From SZUA-254 sp031379665 (lineage in GTDB: Bacteria > Bacteroidota > Ignavibacteria > UBA10030 > SZUA-254): DNA of 25,718 nucleotides. Location: assembly GCA_031379665.1 (NCBI GenBank), contig JANNFI010000098.1, positions 1-25,718 of the forward strand. The letters run 5' to 3'. The translations under genes were made by a program, and so were the position numbers. Each line of letters opens with the position of its first letter. Positions within the stretch are counted from its first letter, which is position 1. This document shows, piece by piece, positions 14,530 through 22,624 of the stretch. The notes beneath the pieces are model-generated. The model did not search any database, was not told the origin of the DNA, and was given only the letters and a program-made list of their open reading frames with translations.

Positions 14530-15363
14530 TCAGTCGTCCTCCGGATACCTCGGGGGGGACCACCCGCCGCGGCTCCACTTCATCAGTTCGATTCTCACGC
14601 TCCCGATCAAGACCTTCATTTTCCCGACGATCGGAATCCTCGCATCATCGTTGCTGAACCAGCCCTCGAAATCCCCGGTGAGCCCGAAAATCCCCACGAA
14701 ACCCGCTTCGCCTTTGAAGTAGACGACATCGACCGGGTAGTCGACCGCATCGATCTCCTCGCTCGTCCGCTCCGCGAGGAAATCGAACGTGGTCGTCCCC
14801 TTCTTCTCGCTCACCACGGTCGGCGCGGAGACCCGCTTCTTGCTCGCTGCTCCCTGCCGCGCGTAGTAAAGGATGGAGAGACCGTCCTGGTAGAACGATT
14901 CGAGCGGAAGCGTGTCGTTGACGGCGTTGCCGTCTCCCGGCGCGGGTCGTTTCACGACGACGAGTCGATTGTCGGGGTATTCATAGAGATACGAAACGGT
15001 ATCAATGCCCTGCTCCCCCCGGATTTTGCTCCGGAACCAGGTTGTGTGCATCCGTTCGTCAATGATGTTGTCGAAGATGGCGTGGAGGTCCACGAAAGGG
15101 ACTCCCGGATAGGAATCGATGTTGGCCTGAGCGACGTAAACGGCGCGGCCCTGCTCGGTTTTCTTCTCCAGTATCCTGACCCGGACCTGGCCGAGGTTCA
15201 CGGATACGTAACTCACATTGTAAATCAGCTCCTCACCGACGGACAGGATGGTCCGGGCGGAATCCGGCGGCGACGGTGGAAATGCGAGCAATCCGACTGG
15301 CACGAACGGCAGGAGGATCGCGCAGAAGGCAAGGAGGGCCGTCACGCGGGGGGCCCGGATCAT
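14530..15363 (-). CDS. DUF3108 domain exported protein
   Basis: The 277-aa protein starts with a signal peptide (hydrophobic residues about 8-28) followed by a Pro-rich linker and a DUF3108 domain: LSVGEELIYNVSYVSVNLGQ, then beta-strand-rich sequence to FGLTGDFEGWFSNDDARIPI near the end. The motif GEEL-Y-V-Y with a late W-S-DD-R-P is characteristic. The family is poorly understood and periplasmic or outer-membrane associated. An in-frame TTG at 15372 is an alternative start (280 aa); neither has a good SD. The gene starts 11 nt after the S41 stop and ends 2 nt before the gamma-carbonic anhydrase start, so these are co-expressed. Confidence 0.85.
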   Translation of the reverse strand: MIRAPRVTALLAFCAILLPFVPVGLLAFPPSPPDSARTILSVGEELIYNVSYVSVNLGQVRVRILEKKTEQGRAVYVAQANIDSYPGVPFVDLHAIFDNIIDERMHTTWFRSKIRGEQGIDTVSYLYEYPDNRLVVVKRPAPGDGNAVNDTLPLESFYQDGLSILYYARQGAASKKRVSAPTVVSEKKGTTTFDFLAERTSEEIDAVDYPVDVVYFKGEAGFVGIFGLTGDFEGWFSNDDARIPIVGKMKVLIGSVRIELMKWSRGGWSPPRYPEDD

Positions 15364-15374
15364 CGTACGCAATC

Positions 15375-16976
15375 TCAGCGCAGCCCCGCGATGCGGTCGG
15401 CCTCGGGGAAGAGGGTCAACGCCTTCCCGAGCTGGACGTCCTCTGACCGCATCGTCCCATACCAGCCCTCGTTACCGAAGAGGGAACGGGCGATGTGGGC
15501 CTTGATGCGCTTCCGGAGGTAGCCCTCGTCCTTCGCGAGCTGGTCGGGGTCCACCGTGATCTCCTTCTTCGAGACGATTTTCCTGAAGTCCGCGAACATC
15601 TCGTCGTCGACGGTGAAGCCGGAGACGAACCCGGTGGCCCCGGACGTGTAGAGCTCGCGAAGCTCCTTTCCCCGGGCGTCGAGGAAGCCGGCCGTATACT
15701 CCTGGAAGACGCCCGCGCCGAGGATTTTCGACGCGAGTTCCGATAACCGGACCTGCTTCACGATGTAATCCGGGGTGATCCCGCCGCCGCCGTAGACGGT
15801 ACGGCCTCCGGCGGTCTTGAAGAGTGGCCTCGATGTGTCGCTTTCACCATTATGGTCGATGTTGTCGCCCTCTTCCTCGTCGCGTTCGAAGGCCGCGTGG
15901 CGGTACTCGTCAATGTTCGTGCCGAACGGACGCTGGATGAGCCGGCCGGAGGGCGTGTAGTACCGGGCGGTCGTTAAGCGAAAGGCCGATTTGTCGGGGA
16001 GGTCGTACTGCTGCTGGACGAGCCCCTTCCCGAAGGTGGTTTCACCCAGGATAAGGCCGCGGTCCCAGTCCTGGATTGCACCGGTCACGATCTCACTCGC
16101 TGATGCGGACCCGGCGTTGACGAGCACGATCAGGCTGACATCGGTGAAGCCGCCCCCCTGGCTGACGTATTCATTGTTGAACTCGGGTCGGCGACCCCTG
16201 GTGTAGACAATTTTTTTGCCGGCGGGGAGCAGCTCGTTCCCCATCCGGAAGGCCTGGTCGAGGAGCCCGCCTCCGTTGTTCCGCAGGTCGAGGACCAACT
16301 TCTTCATCCCCTTCCCCCTGAGCTTCACGAGTGCCTCCGAGAACTCGGTCGCGGTGGTCGCGGCGAACCTGTTCACGCTGACGTAACCGATTTCAGGCTC
16401 GACCATGATGGCGACGTCGACGGTGTGGAGGGGGATTTTGTCGCGGACGATGTCGAAATCGATGAGGTTCTTCTCCCCCGGGCGATGGACGGAGACCCTG
16501 ACCCGCGTTCCCTTCGGTCCGCGCAGTTTCTTCGGGACCTGTTCCTGCGTGATGCCCACGGCGCTCGAGTCGTCGATCCTGACGATCTTATCGCCTGCGA
16601 GGATGCCGAGAGCCTCGCTCGGCCCGCCCGGCACGGGCGTGACCACCCTGAGGGTGTCGTTGCGAACCTCGAACTCCACGCCAATCCCTTCGAAGCTCCC
16701 CTTGAAATCCTCCGTGATCTTCGGAATGTCCTTGGCGGGAATATAAACCGAATGCGGGTCGAGGTCCTGCAGCATTCCGGTGATCGCCGATTCCACCAGC
16801 TTCTTCGTGTCCACGTCGTCGACGTAGAATTTTTCGGCAAGTGAGAGGACGTCCTTAAACTTGTTGAGTTGGTCGAAGATGTTGTCGCCCGAGAAAACGC
16901 TGCTGATCTGGGTGCCGATGAGCAGGGCGACGGCCAGGAGGATGGAGACAACGGGGAGCGGGAACTGCTTTTTCAT
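15375..16976 (-). CDS. S41 family carboxy-terminal processing protease (CtpA-like)
   Basis: This 533-aa periplasmic serine protease has an N-terminal signal/anchor (8-30), an S41 N-terminal region, a PDZ domain (about 85-175) and the S41 catalytic domain (about 190-380). The Ser-Lys dyad is visible: S292 in GSASASE and K317 in TFGKG, 25 residues apart as in CtpA/CtpB. The C-terminal 130 residues form an extension with conserved helices. Such proteases trim or degrade exported and envelope proteins from their C-termini. The ATG at 16976 has GGA 5 nt upstream. A near-consensus promoter lies 36-64 nt upstream, making it the first gene of the S41-DUF3108-gamma-CA unit. Confidence 0.95.
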   Translation of the reverse strand: MKKQFPLPVVSILLAVALLIGTQISSVFSGDNIFDQLNKFKDVLSLAEKFYVDDVDTKKLVESAITGMLQDLDPHSVYIPAKDIPKITEDFKGSFEGIGVEFEVRNDTLRVVTPVPGGPSEALGILAGDKIVRIDDSSAVGITQEQVPKKLRGPKGTRVRVSVHRPGEKNLIDFDIVRDKIPLHTVDVAIMVEPEIGYVSVNRFAATTATEFSEALVKLRGKGMKKLVLDLRNNGGGLLDQAFRMGNELLPAGKKIVYTRGRRPEFNNEYVSQGGGFTDVSLIVLVNAGSASASEIVTGAIQDWDRGLILGETTFGKGLVQQQYDLPDKSAFRLTTARYYTPSGRLIQRPFGTNIDEYRHAAFERDEEEGDNIDHNGESDTSRPLFKTAGGRTVYGGGGITPDYIVKQVRLSELASKILGAGVFQEYTAGFLDARGKELRELYTSGATGFVSGFTVDDEMFADFRKIVSKKEITVDPDQLAKDEGYLRKRIKAHIARSLFGNEGWYGTMRSEDVQLGKALTLFPEADRIAGLR

Positions 16977-17011
16977 GAATTCCGTGAAAATGAGCGAATA
17001 CTGAATAAAAA

Positions 17012-17040
17012 AGTATATTTAAAAACACCCTGAAAGTCAA
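17012..17040 (-). promoter_or_regulatory. Candidate promoter of the S41 protease operon
   Basis: Minus strand TTGACT (17035-17040), 17-nt spacer, TATACT (17012-17017): 5 of 6 matches to each sigma-70 box. It also contains TACTTTTT 22 nt after the TTG, which fits the Bacteroidota -7 pattern. It lies in an AT-rich island. Confidence 0.65.
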
Positions 17041-17075
17041 ATAGGCGGTGAGTTGCGCCCGCTGGGGCTCGTTGA

Positions 17076-17840
17076 TCATCGTACTGGTTTCCACTCGCTT
17101 GACGCCGATCGGCCCCGGAGCGTCACGGAGAGGGCGTTCAGGAACCAGAGTCGGAGCACGGCGGGATAACCGTGGGCCCGGTATCGCCGGGGAGATTCGT
17201 AGACCGTCACGTCCGCCACGAATCTGACGCGGCCTTTTTTGACGATCCTCCTGAAGAGATCGTAGTCCTCGGCGGCCGCGAGCGCTTCGTTGTAACCCCC
17301 CACCGTCCTGAATAGTTCCGCAGAGACCGCCTGGCACTCGCCCCGGGCCATCCCGAGGCCGACGGTGGTCAGGAGGCGGCACCAGGCATTGAACAGGGTG
17401 TGGAACCTTCGATCGAAGGCGGTCTCCTCCGACGGTTCAACCATCACCCGACACGCGGCCGCGGCGATATTCCCCACGCCGAACGCGGCGACGATCCGCG
17501 GGAAGAATGATTCGGGGTCCGCCAGTGTGACGTCGGCGTTCAGGAAGACGAGGATCCTCCCGCGCGCGAGGTCGGCGCCGCGGTTGCGGCCCTCCCCGAT
17601 CGTCTGCCGCCGGCCGTCGCGGTTTTCCACTACGAGGTCGGCCCCTGCCCGGGCGCACTCGAGCGTGTCGTCGGTACTACCACCGTCGCTCACAATCACC
17701 TCGACGGCGTTGCGGTTCCGCAACGATGGGGAAATCTGGTCGAGGAGTTTCGTCAGGCGCGTACCCTCCTGGTAGGCGGGTATCACCACGCTGACGGCGA
17801 TGGGGGGATGGGGTTCGGCTGGCAAGGCAGTCAGGCCCAA
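17076..17840 (-). CDS. Family 2 glycosyltransferase
   Basis: The protein has the GT-A fold of GT2: VSVVIPAYQEG at the N-terminus, VIVSDGGSTDDT, GRNRGADLARG, and LNADVTL in the position of the metal-binding DxD motif, then GECQAVSAELFRTVGGYNE and AEDYDLFRRI near the acceptor site. It should transfer a sugar from a nucleotide donor; donor and acceptor cannot be read from sequence. There is no clear transmembrane segment. The start is uncertain: no ATG precedes the core after the upstream stop, and two in-frame TTG codons (17840, 254 aa; 17825) are candidates, both with poor SD. It follows the lipoprotein by about 50 nt and is last in the lysS unit. The resemblance to the TIGR04283 group is only moderate. 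Confidence 0.85.
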   Translation of the reverse strand: MGLTALPAEPHPPIAVSVVIPAYQEGTRLTKLLDQISPSLRNRNAVEVIVSDGGSTDDTLECARAGADLVVENRDGRRQTIGEGRNRGADLARGRILVFLNADVTLADPESFFPRIVAAFGVGNIAAAACRVMVEPSEETAFDRRFHTLFNAWCRLLTTVGLGMARGECQAVSAELFRTVGGYNEALAAAEDYDLFRRIVKKGRVRFVADVTVYESPRRYRAHGYPAVLRLWFLNALSVTLRGRSASSEWKPVR

Positions 17841-17890
17841 TGGACCGCTGGGAGCACCCGGGACGCAGGCGGGAACCGCACTTCCGGCTG

Positions 17891-18478
17891 TTATACCCGG
17901 ACCCGGGCGACGAACGTGAACGTGACCTGGGGCGCTACGAGCATTCCGATCTGGTTGTAAACGTTCAGCCGTGTTTCGACGATAAAGGTTTCCGGGTCGG
18001 CGCACGCGATGCCGGGATCGCACTTCCTCCGCGTGAGCCACGCGAAGTTCATCAGCGCGGGGAGGTAGACCCCGTCGTCGGAGCGCATGTTCCAGAAGAC
18101 CTCCATCGAGAACACCTGACCGGGGAGAAGAAGCATCTTGCCGCCGGAGATGAGCGAGGGGTCGGTGAGATCGGACTGGGTCAGTTTGATCGTCCTCGTC
18201 CGGGCCGGTTGACGTTCCCAGGTGATCTTCATCGTCCCGTCGATCCTCACGCTGTCGAGGAACGGTTCCTCGTAGGTGTTGACCCCCTCCAGGACGATGC
18301 GCACCATCTGCTTGCCGGGCGGCGCGAGGTGGTCGTCGAGTTGCTCGACCGCCGCGACCGATATTTCCATGACGTTTTGCGGCTCGGAGTAGACGGGCAG
18401 GTTTTCCTTGCAGCCGGATCCGGACCCGATCGCGAGCGCGACGACCGCCGCGACCGCCAGCATCTTGTCACATCTCAT
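17891..18478 (-). CDS. Putative lipoprotein encoded with the TonB-dependent receptor
   Basis: I do not recognise the family. The 195-aa product has a signal sequence (residues 4-22) ending GSGC with Cys23, a weak lipobox, so it is probably a lipoprotein. The rest is beta-rich (WERQ-TIKLTQSDL, GQVFSMEVFWNM, VTFTFVARVRV). Two Cys in RRKCDPGIACAD (about 152-160) could form a disulphide. The ATG at 18478 lies inside the receptor gene (11-nt overlap) with a GGGGG SD 7 nt upstream, so translation is coupled. That pairing suggests a surface or periplasmic partner of the receptor. It is much too small for SusD. Confidence 0.8.
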   Translation of the reverse strand: MRCDKMLAVAAVVALAIGSGSGCKENLPVYSEPQNVMEISVAAVEQLDDHLAPPGKQMVRIVLEGVNTYEEPFLDSVRIDGTMKITWERQPARTRTIKLTQSDLTDPSLISGGKMLLLPGQVFSMEVFWNMRSDDGVYLPALMNFAWLTRRKCDPGIACADPETFIVETRLNVYNQIGMLVAPQVTFTFVARVRV

Positions 18479-21005
18479 ATCGCACCCCCAGTGAAAATCG
18501 TCGTGATTCGTAGTAGGCGCTCGGGTCGGCCAGCTGTCCGCCGATTCTCCCGTTCGCGTCGGCCCATTTTGCGTTCTGGACATTGAAGACGTTGCTGATG
18601 TCCCCGTAGACGGTGAGGCCCTTCCCCCATCCGATGGAGAACATCTTCGAGAACTTGATGTTGAACGAACTCGTGGACGGGAGCCGCGCGTTGTTCGGCA
18701 GGAAGGCCATCGTCGTGTCCTCGGGCGTGAATCCGTCATCCGATGGGTAGTAAGTGTATGGCTTTCCCGTGGCGAAACTCCAGAGCAGATTGACCGAGAC
18801 ATCGTACGGGAGCCGGGCGTCCAGGTTCATCTTCAGGCTGTGGAGCTGGTCCCAACTGAGCGGGTAGGGCTGGTTCACGACCGGGAATCCCCACTGCGCG
18901 TAGTTGAGGCCCTGGTCCACATACTCGCTCACGCCCTCGGTCCGCATCAGCGAATACGATAGCGATCCCGTCACGACGTCGCCCCGCGACCTCGCGAGGA
19001 CGAACTCGACGCCCTCGGCGCTGGCGAAGGCGTTGTTGACGTACTCGGCGTATCCGTAATCCCCCGCCACGCGGGCCTTCGAGGGGACGTACGTCTTCGA
19101 ATCGATCTGGTCGATGAATTCCTTCTTGAAATAGGTGACGCTCAGCAGCGTCCTCTCATCGAGACCGTATTTCATACCGATCTCCCAGGCGTGGGTCCGC
19201 TCCGGCTTCAGGTCGGGGTTCCCCACGAGGACATTCACGCCGCTGGCCAGCTGCTGTGGGTTGATGCCGGAATAGAGGTAATCGAAGAGGGGGAACTGGA
19301 AGTAGTGCCCGTAGTTCATGATCAGGAGGAGGTTCCACGTCATCGGGAACGACAGTCCCATCCTGGGACTGATCTGTTGCTTGAGCGACGCGGATGTATA
19401 CCCCGTGACGGTACTCTCGTAATCGTTGACCGTGGAGTCGGGTTGAGTATATTCGACGACCGGCCGCTGGCTCCTCGGGTCGAGAAAATCCCAGCGGAAT
19501 CCCAGGTTCACCACGGCCCCGTCCTTCTGGACCTCGAGTTTTTCCTGGACGTAGATGCTCCCGGTACGCGGGTAGTAGTTGTACATCGTACTGTAATTCA
19601 GCTGGGGGGAATCCACCAGCACTTTTCCGAAGTAGTTCCTCTGCGGCTCGTACTTGACGACGTCGGAGGAGATGTCATACTGGTTGAATTCGAATCCGAG
19701 CTTCAGGACGTTGTTGGCGTTGGGCTGGTAGACGAAGTCCGTTTTCGCCGTGTAGATCTTCTGCCTGGTGTCCGCCCACCAGGCCCGGGAACCGCTCACG
19801 ACGTACGTGAGGTAGAAATCGTACTCGTAGGGTGTCAGGTCGAGGTCGGTTTTTTCCCCCGCCCCGATCTTCGAATGGAGGTCGTAGTAGGTCAGATTCA
19901 GCGTATAGTGCAGGTTGTCGGCGAGTGTGTGCGAGAGGGTGCCCGTGGTCCGGTAGGATTGACGCTCGCGCGGCCCGAGCCCCGGAAGGGCGAACCTCCA
20001 GCTGAATTCGTAGTCCTTCCACTCCCTCACCGAGAAGACTTCCTGGGCGGTCACCCGGATGCCGGGCGCGACCGCGTAATCGAGCTTGGCGAGCCCGCTC
20101 AGGTCCTTGAAGATGCGATTGTCGAAAAAATTATCGAAGTCCTGCCACCATCGGGTGTCGTTCACCTGGTAGGTGGCCGCGCCGAAGTAAAAAAGTTTTT
20201 CCGCGAGGATCGGGCCGGCGATGGTGAGCTCCGTCTCGGTCGCATGGTTGTTCTGCGTGTTCCAGTCGCCGGCGATCCAGTTGTCCCGCTCGACCCGGGC
20301 GACCAGGGTGTGAGCGGTTCCGCCGCGGCGCGTGACGATGTTGACGACGCCGGAGAGGGCGTTCCCGTATTCCGCCTCGAAACCGCCCGACTGGACCGAA
20401 AATTCGGTGATGGCGCTCTTGGGGAGCGACCCGCCGACCCCGCCCCCCACCATGTCCTGCATCGGGAGTCCGTCCACGAGGTAGACGACTTCGCTCGATT
20501 TTCCGCCCCTGACATTCCCCTCGGCAGTCACGCTCGGGAAGAGGGCAAGGAGGTCGCCGACGTTCTTCACGGGAAGGTTTTCGATCTGTTTCGAGTTGAT
20601 GGAGAAATTCGTGCCGGTGACGTCCTTCTCGATGAGCGGGCGTTCGGCAGTGACCTCGACGGCATCCAGCTCGACGGCCGACTGGACCATTTCGATCCTG
20701 ACCTTGGTCCTTAGGTCGGGCCGGATCGTCACGCCCTTGTAGATCACCGGCTGGTAGCCGATGTTCGTGACCCGCACGTCATAGGTGCCCGACTCGACGT
20801 TGTTGATCTGGAAAAAACCCTCGAGGTTCGTCGCCGCGCCGAATCCCGTGCCGGTGATGCTTACGCTAACCCCGATGAGGGGTTCTCCGGTGTCGCGGTC
20901 CACGACCGTTCCCTCCAGGATGCCGGTGGTGCCGGCGAAGAGCAGTGACGCCGTGGTCAGGAGGAGGACGAAGAGTATCGGTTTGACAGGGAGTCGCGTC
21001 GTCAT
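18468..21005 (-). CDS. TonB-dependent outer membrane receptor
   Basis: The 845-aa protein has a signal peptide (1-25), a CarboxypepD_reg-like beta-sandwich (about 28-112, with GTVVDRDTGEPLIGVSV), a plug domain (about 120-235, with VDGLPM, AEYGNALSGVVNIVTRRGG) and a long barrel rich in aromatic-ended strands. It imports a substrate using TonB energy; the ligand cannot be inferred. It lacks a SusD partner, so it is not a standard SusCD pair. The chain ends SLGVRYEM rather than in an aromatic residue, because the last codons overlap the lipoprotein start. Its ATG overlaps the lysS stop as ATGA, so it is translated behind a tRNA synthetase. Confidence 0.93.
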   Translation of the reverse strand: MTTRLPVKPILFVLLLTTASLLFAGTTGILEGTVVDRDTGEPLIGVSVSITGTGFGAATNLEGFFQINNVESGTYDVRVTNIGYQPVIYKGVTIRPDLRTKVRIEMVQSAVELDAVEVTAERPLIEKDVTGTNFSINSKQIENLPVKNVGDLLALFPSVTAEGNVRGGKSSEVVYLVDGLPMQDMVGGGVGGSLPKSAITEFSVQSGGFEAEYGNALSGVVNIVTRRGGTAHTLVARVERDNWIAGDWNTQNNHATETELTIAGPILAEKLFYFGAATYQVNDTRWWQDFDNFFDNRIFKDLSGLAKLDYAVAPGIRVTAQEVFSVREWKDYEFSWRFALPGLGPRERQSYRTTGTLSHTLADNLHYTLNLTYYDLHSKIGAGEKTDLDLTPYEYDFYLTYVVSGSRAWWADTRQKIYTAKTDFVYQPNANNVLKLGFEFNQYDISSDVVKYEPQRNYFGKVLVDSPQLNYSTMYNYYPRTGSIYVQEKLEVQKDGAVVNLGFRWDFLDPRSQRPVVEYTQPDSTVNDYESTVTGYTSASLKQQISPRMGLSFPMTWNLLLIMNYGHYFQFPLFDYLYSGINPQQLASGVNVLVGNPDLKPERTHAWEIGMKYGLDERTLLSVTYFKKEFIDQIDSKTYVPSKARVAGDYGYAEYVNNAFASAEGVEFVLARSRGDVVTGSLSYSLMRTEGVSEYVDQGLNYAQWGFPVVNQPYPLSWDQLHSLKMNLDARLPYDVSVNLLWSFATGKPYTYYPSDDGFTPEDTTMAFLPNNARLPSTSSFNIKFSKMFSIGWGKGLTVYGDISNVFNVQNAKWADANGRIGGQLADPSAYYESRRFSLGVRYEM

Positions 21006-22534
21006 CGTTCCGGTTTCATCTGGGGGAAAAAAAGTACGTCCCTGATCGAGTCCTGCCCGGTGAGCAGCATCGTGAGCCTGTCGATGCCGATTCCGAGGCC
21101 GGCCGCTGGCGGCATCCCGTACTCCAGCGCGCGGAGGAAGTCCTCATCGAGTACCTGCGCTTCGAGGTCCCCCCTGGCGCGCGACTTCATCTGCTCTTCG
21201 AAGCGGGCTCGCTGGTCGATCGGGTCGTTCAGCTCGCTGAACGCGTTGCAGAGCTCCTGACCGTTCACGATCACCTCAAACCGTTCGACGAGTCCTGGTT
21301 CGGACCGGTGTTTCTTGGCGAGGGGAGACATCTCCACGGGGTAATCCATGATGAACGTTGGCTGGATCAGGGTGTGTTCCACCTTTTCGCTGAATATTTC
21401 GTCGATGATCGCGCCGGGACCGACCAGGCCATCGGTGTCGAGGCCGAGCTTCCTCCCAGCATCCTTCAACGTTCGCTCGTCGGCGCCCCTGAGATCAAGG
21501 CCGGTGGCTTCGCGAATGGCGCCGAACATCGTGATCCGTTTCCAGGGGGGCGCAAAATCGATCACATTGCCCCCGGCCACTGCGGTGGTGCCGCCGTTGA
21601 CGTCCCGCGCCGCGGTGCTGACGAGCGCTTCCACGAGGTCCATCATCCAGAGGTAGTCTCGGTAGGCCACGTACAGCTCCATCATCGTGAACTCGGGGTT
21701 GTGGGAGCGGTCCATTCCTTCGTTCCGGAAGTCCTTGGCGAACTCATAAACCCCGTCGAAACCCCCGACGATGAGCCGCTTGAGATAGAGTTCGTCGGCG
21801 ATCCTCAGGTAGAGATCAATGTCGAGCGCGTTGTGGTGGGTGGTGAACGGCCGGGCGAACGCCCCCCCGTAGAGCGGCTGGAGGATGGGCGTCTCGACTT
21901 CGAGATACCCCCTCGCGTCGAGGAACGCCCGGATCGACCGGTAGATCCGCGACCTGCGGACGAACACGTCGCGCACAGGCGGGTTGACCACGAGGTCGAC
22001 GTACCGCTGACGGTAGCGCAACTCCTTGTCGGCGAACGGGTCGAACACGACCTTCTCGCCGTCCTCGCCGGTTTTTTCCTTGACGACCGGGAGCGGCCGG
22101 AGCGACTTGGCCAGGAGCTGGAAGCTTCCCGCGTGGACGGAAACCTCACCCGTCCTCGTCCGGAAGACGAATCCCTCGACACCGACGATGTCACCGATGT
22201 CGAGGAGCCTGAACGCGTCGTAGGCCGGGCCGAGGTCGTCCTTCTTCAGGTAGACCTGGATCCTGCCCGCCGAATCCTGCAGGTGGCAGAACGAGGCCTT
22301 CCCCATCCTTCGCAACGACATGATCCGGCCGGCGATCTTCACCCGTTTCTCATCCATCCCTTCGGAGAACGATGCGGTGATCGCGGACGAAAAAGCATCA
22401 ACGTCGTATCCGTAGGGGTACGGATTGACGCCCGACGCGATGAGCGAGGCCAATTCCTCTCTCCGGCGGAGCATCAGGGCGTTGATATCGTCGGGCTGCA
22501 GCGCTTCGGCTGAGCCGTGCTCAGGAGTTTCCAT
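21002..22534 (-). CDS. lysS: Lysyl-tRNA synthetase, class II
   Basis: The 510-aa enzyme has an N-terminal OB-fold anticodon-binding domain (about 65-170) and a class II catalytic core. Motif 2 is FRNEGMDRSHNPEFTMMELY and motif 3 is GIGIDRLTML near the C-terminus; RQRYVDL and VETPILQPLYGGAFARPF are also typical. It charges tRNA-Lys in the cytoplasm. A GTG at 22537 immediately precedes the ATG at 22534; no SD precedes either. It is the first gene of the lysS-receptor-lipoprotein-glycosyltransferase unit, with a promoter about 30-60 nt upstream. Confidence 0.98.
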   Translation of the reverse strand: METPEHGSAEALQPDDINALMLRRREELASLIASGVNPYPYGYDVDAFSSAITASFSEGMDEKRVKIAGRIMSLRRMGKASFCHLQDSAGRIQVYLKKDDLGPAYDAFRLLDIGDIVGVEGFVFRTRTGEVSVHAGSFQLLAKSLRPLPVVKEKTGEDGEKVVFDPFADKELRYRQRYVDLVVNPPVRDVFVRRSRIYRSIRAFLDARGYLEVETPILQPLYGGAFARPFTTHHNALDIDLYLRIADELYLKRLIVGGFDGVYEFAKDFRNEGMDRSHNPEFTMMELYVAYRDYLWMMDLVEALVSTAARDVNGGTTAVAGGNVIDFAPPWKRITMFGAIREATGLDLRGADERTLKDAGRKLGLDTDGLVGPGAIIDEIFSEKVEHTLIQPTFIMDYPVEMSPLAKKHRSEPGLVERFEVIVNGQELCNAFSELNDPIDQRARFEEQMKSRARGDLEAQVLDEDFLRALEYGMPPAAGLGIGIDRLTMLLTGQDSIRDVLFFPQMKPER

Positions 22535-22564
22535 CACTTGCAGGGGGAGGGAACGAAATTTAGA

Positions 22565-22595
22565 CTAAAGTAGAGAATATCAGTGTGAAAATCAA
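22565..22595 (-). promoter_or_regulatory. Candidate Bacteroidota-type promoter of lysS
   Basis: Minus strand TTG (22593-22595), 20-nt spacer, TACTTTAG (22565-22572), 7 of 8 positions of TAnnTTTG. It lies in the AT-rich gap between the propeller gene and lysS, 31 nt before the start codon. Confidence 0.5.
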
Positions 22596-22624
22596 GGAAT
22601 CGGGGTGCTCCGGGGGTACATCGA

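Noticed and set aside
19191..20714. Plus-strand open frame of 507 codons opposite the TonB receptor
   Set aside because: It is antisense to a gene with all receptor domains. Absence of stops follows from GC-rich codon use; no motif or SD supports it. The same applies to 21308-22513 opposite lysS.
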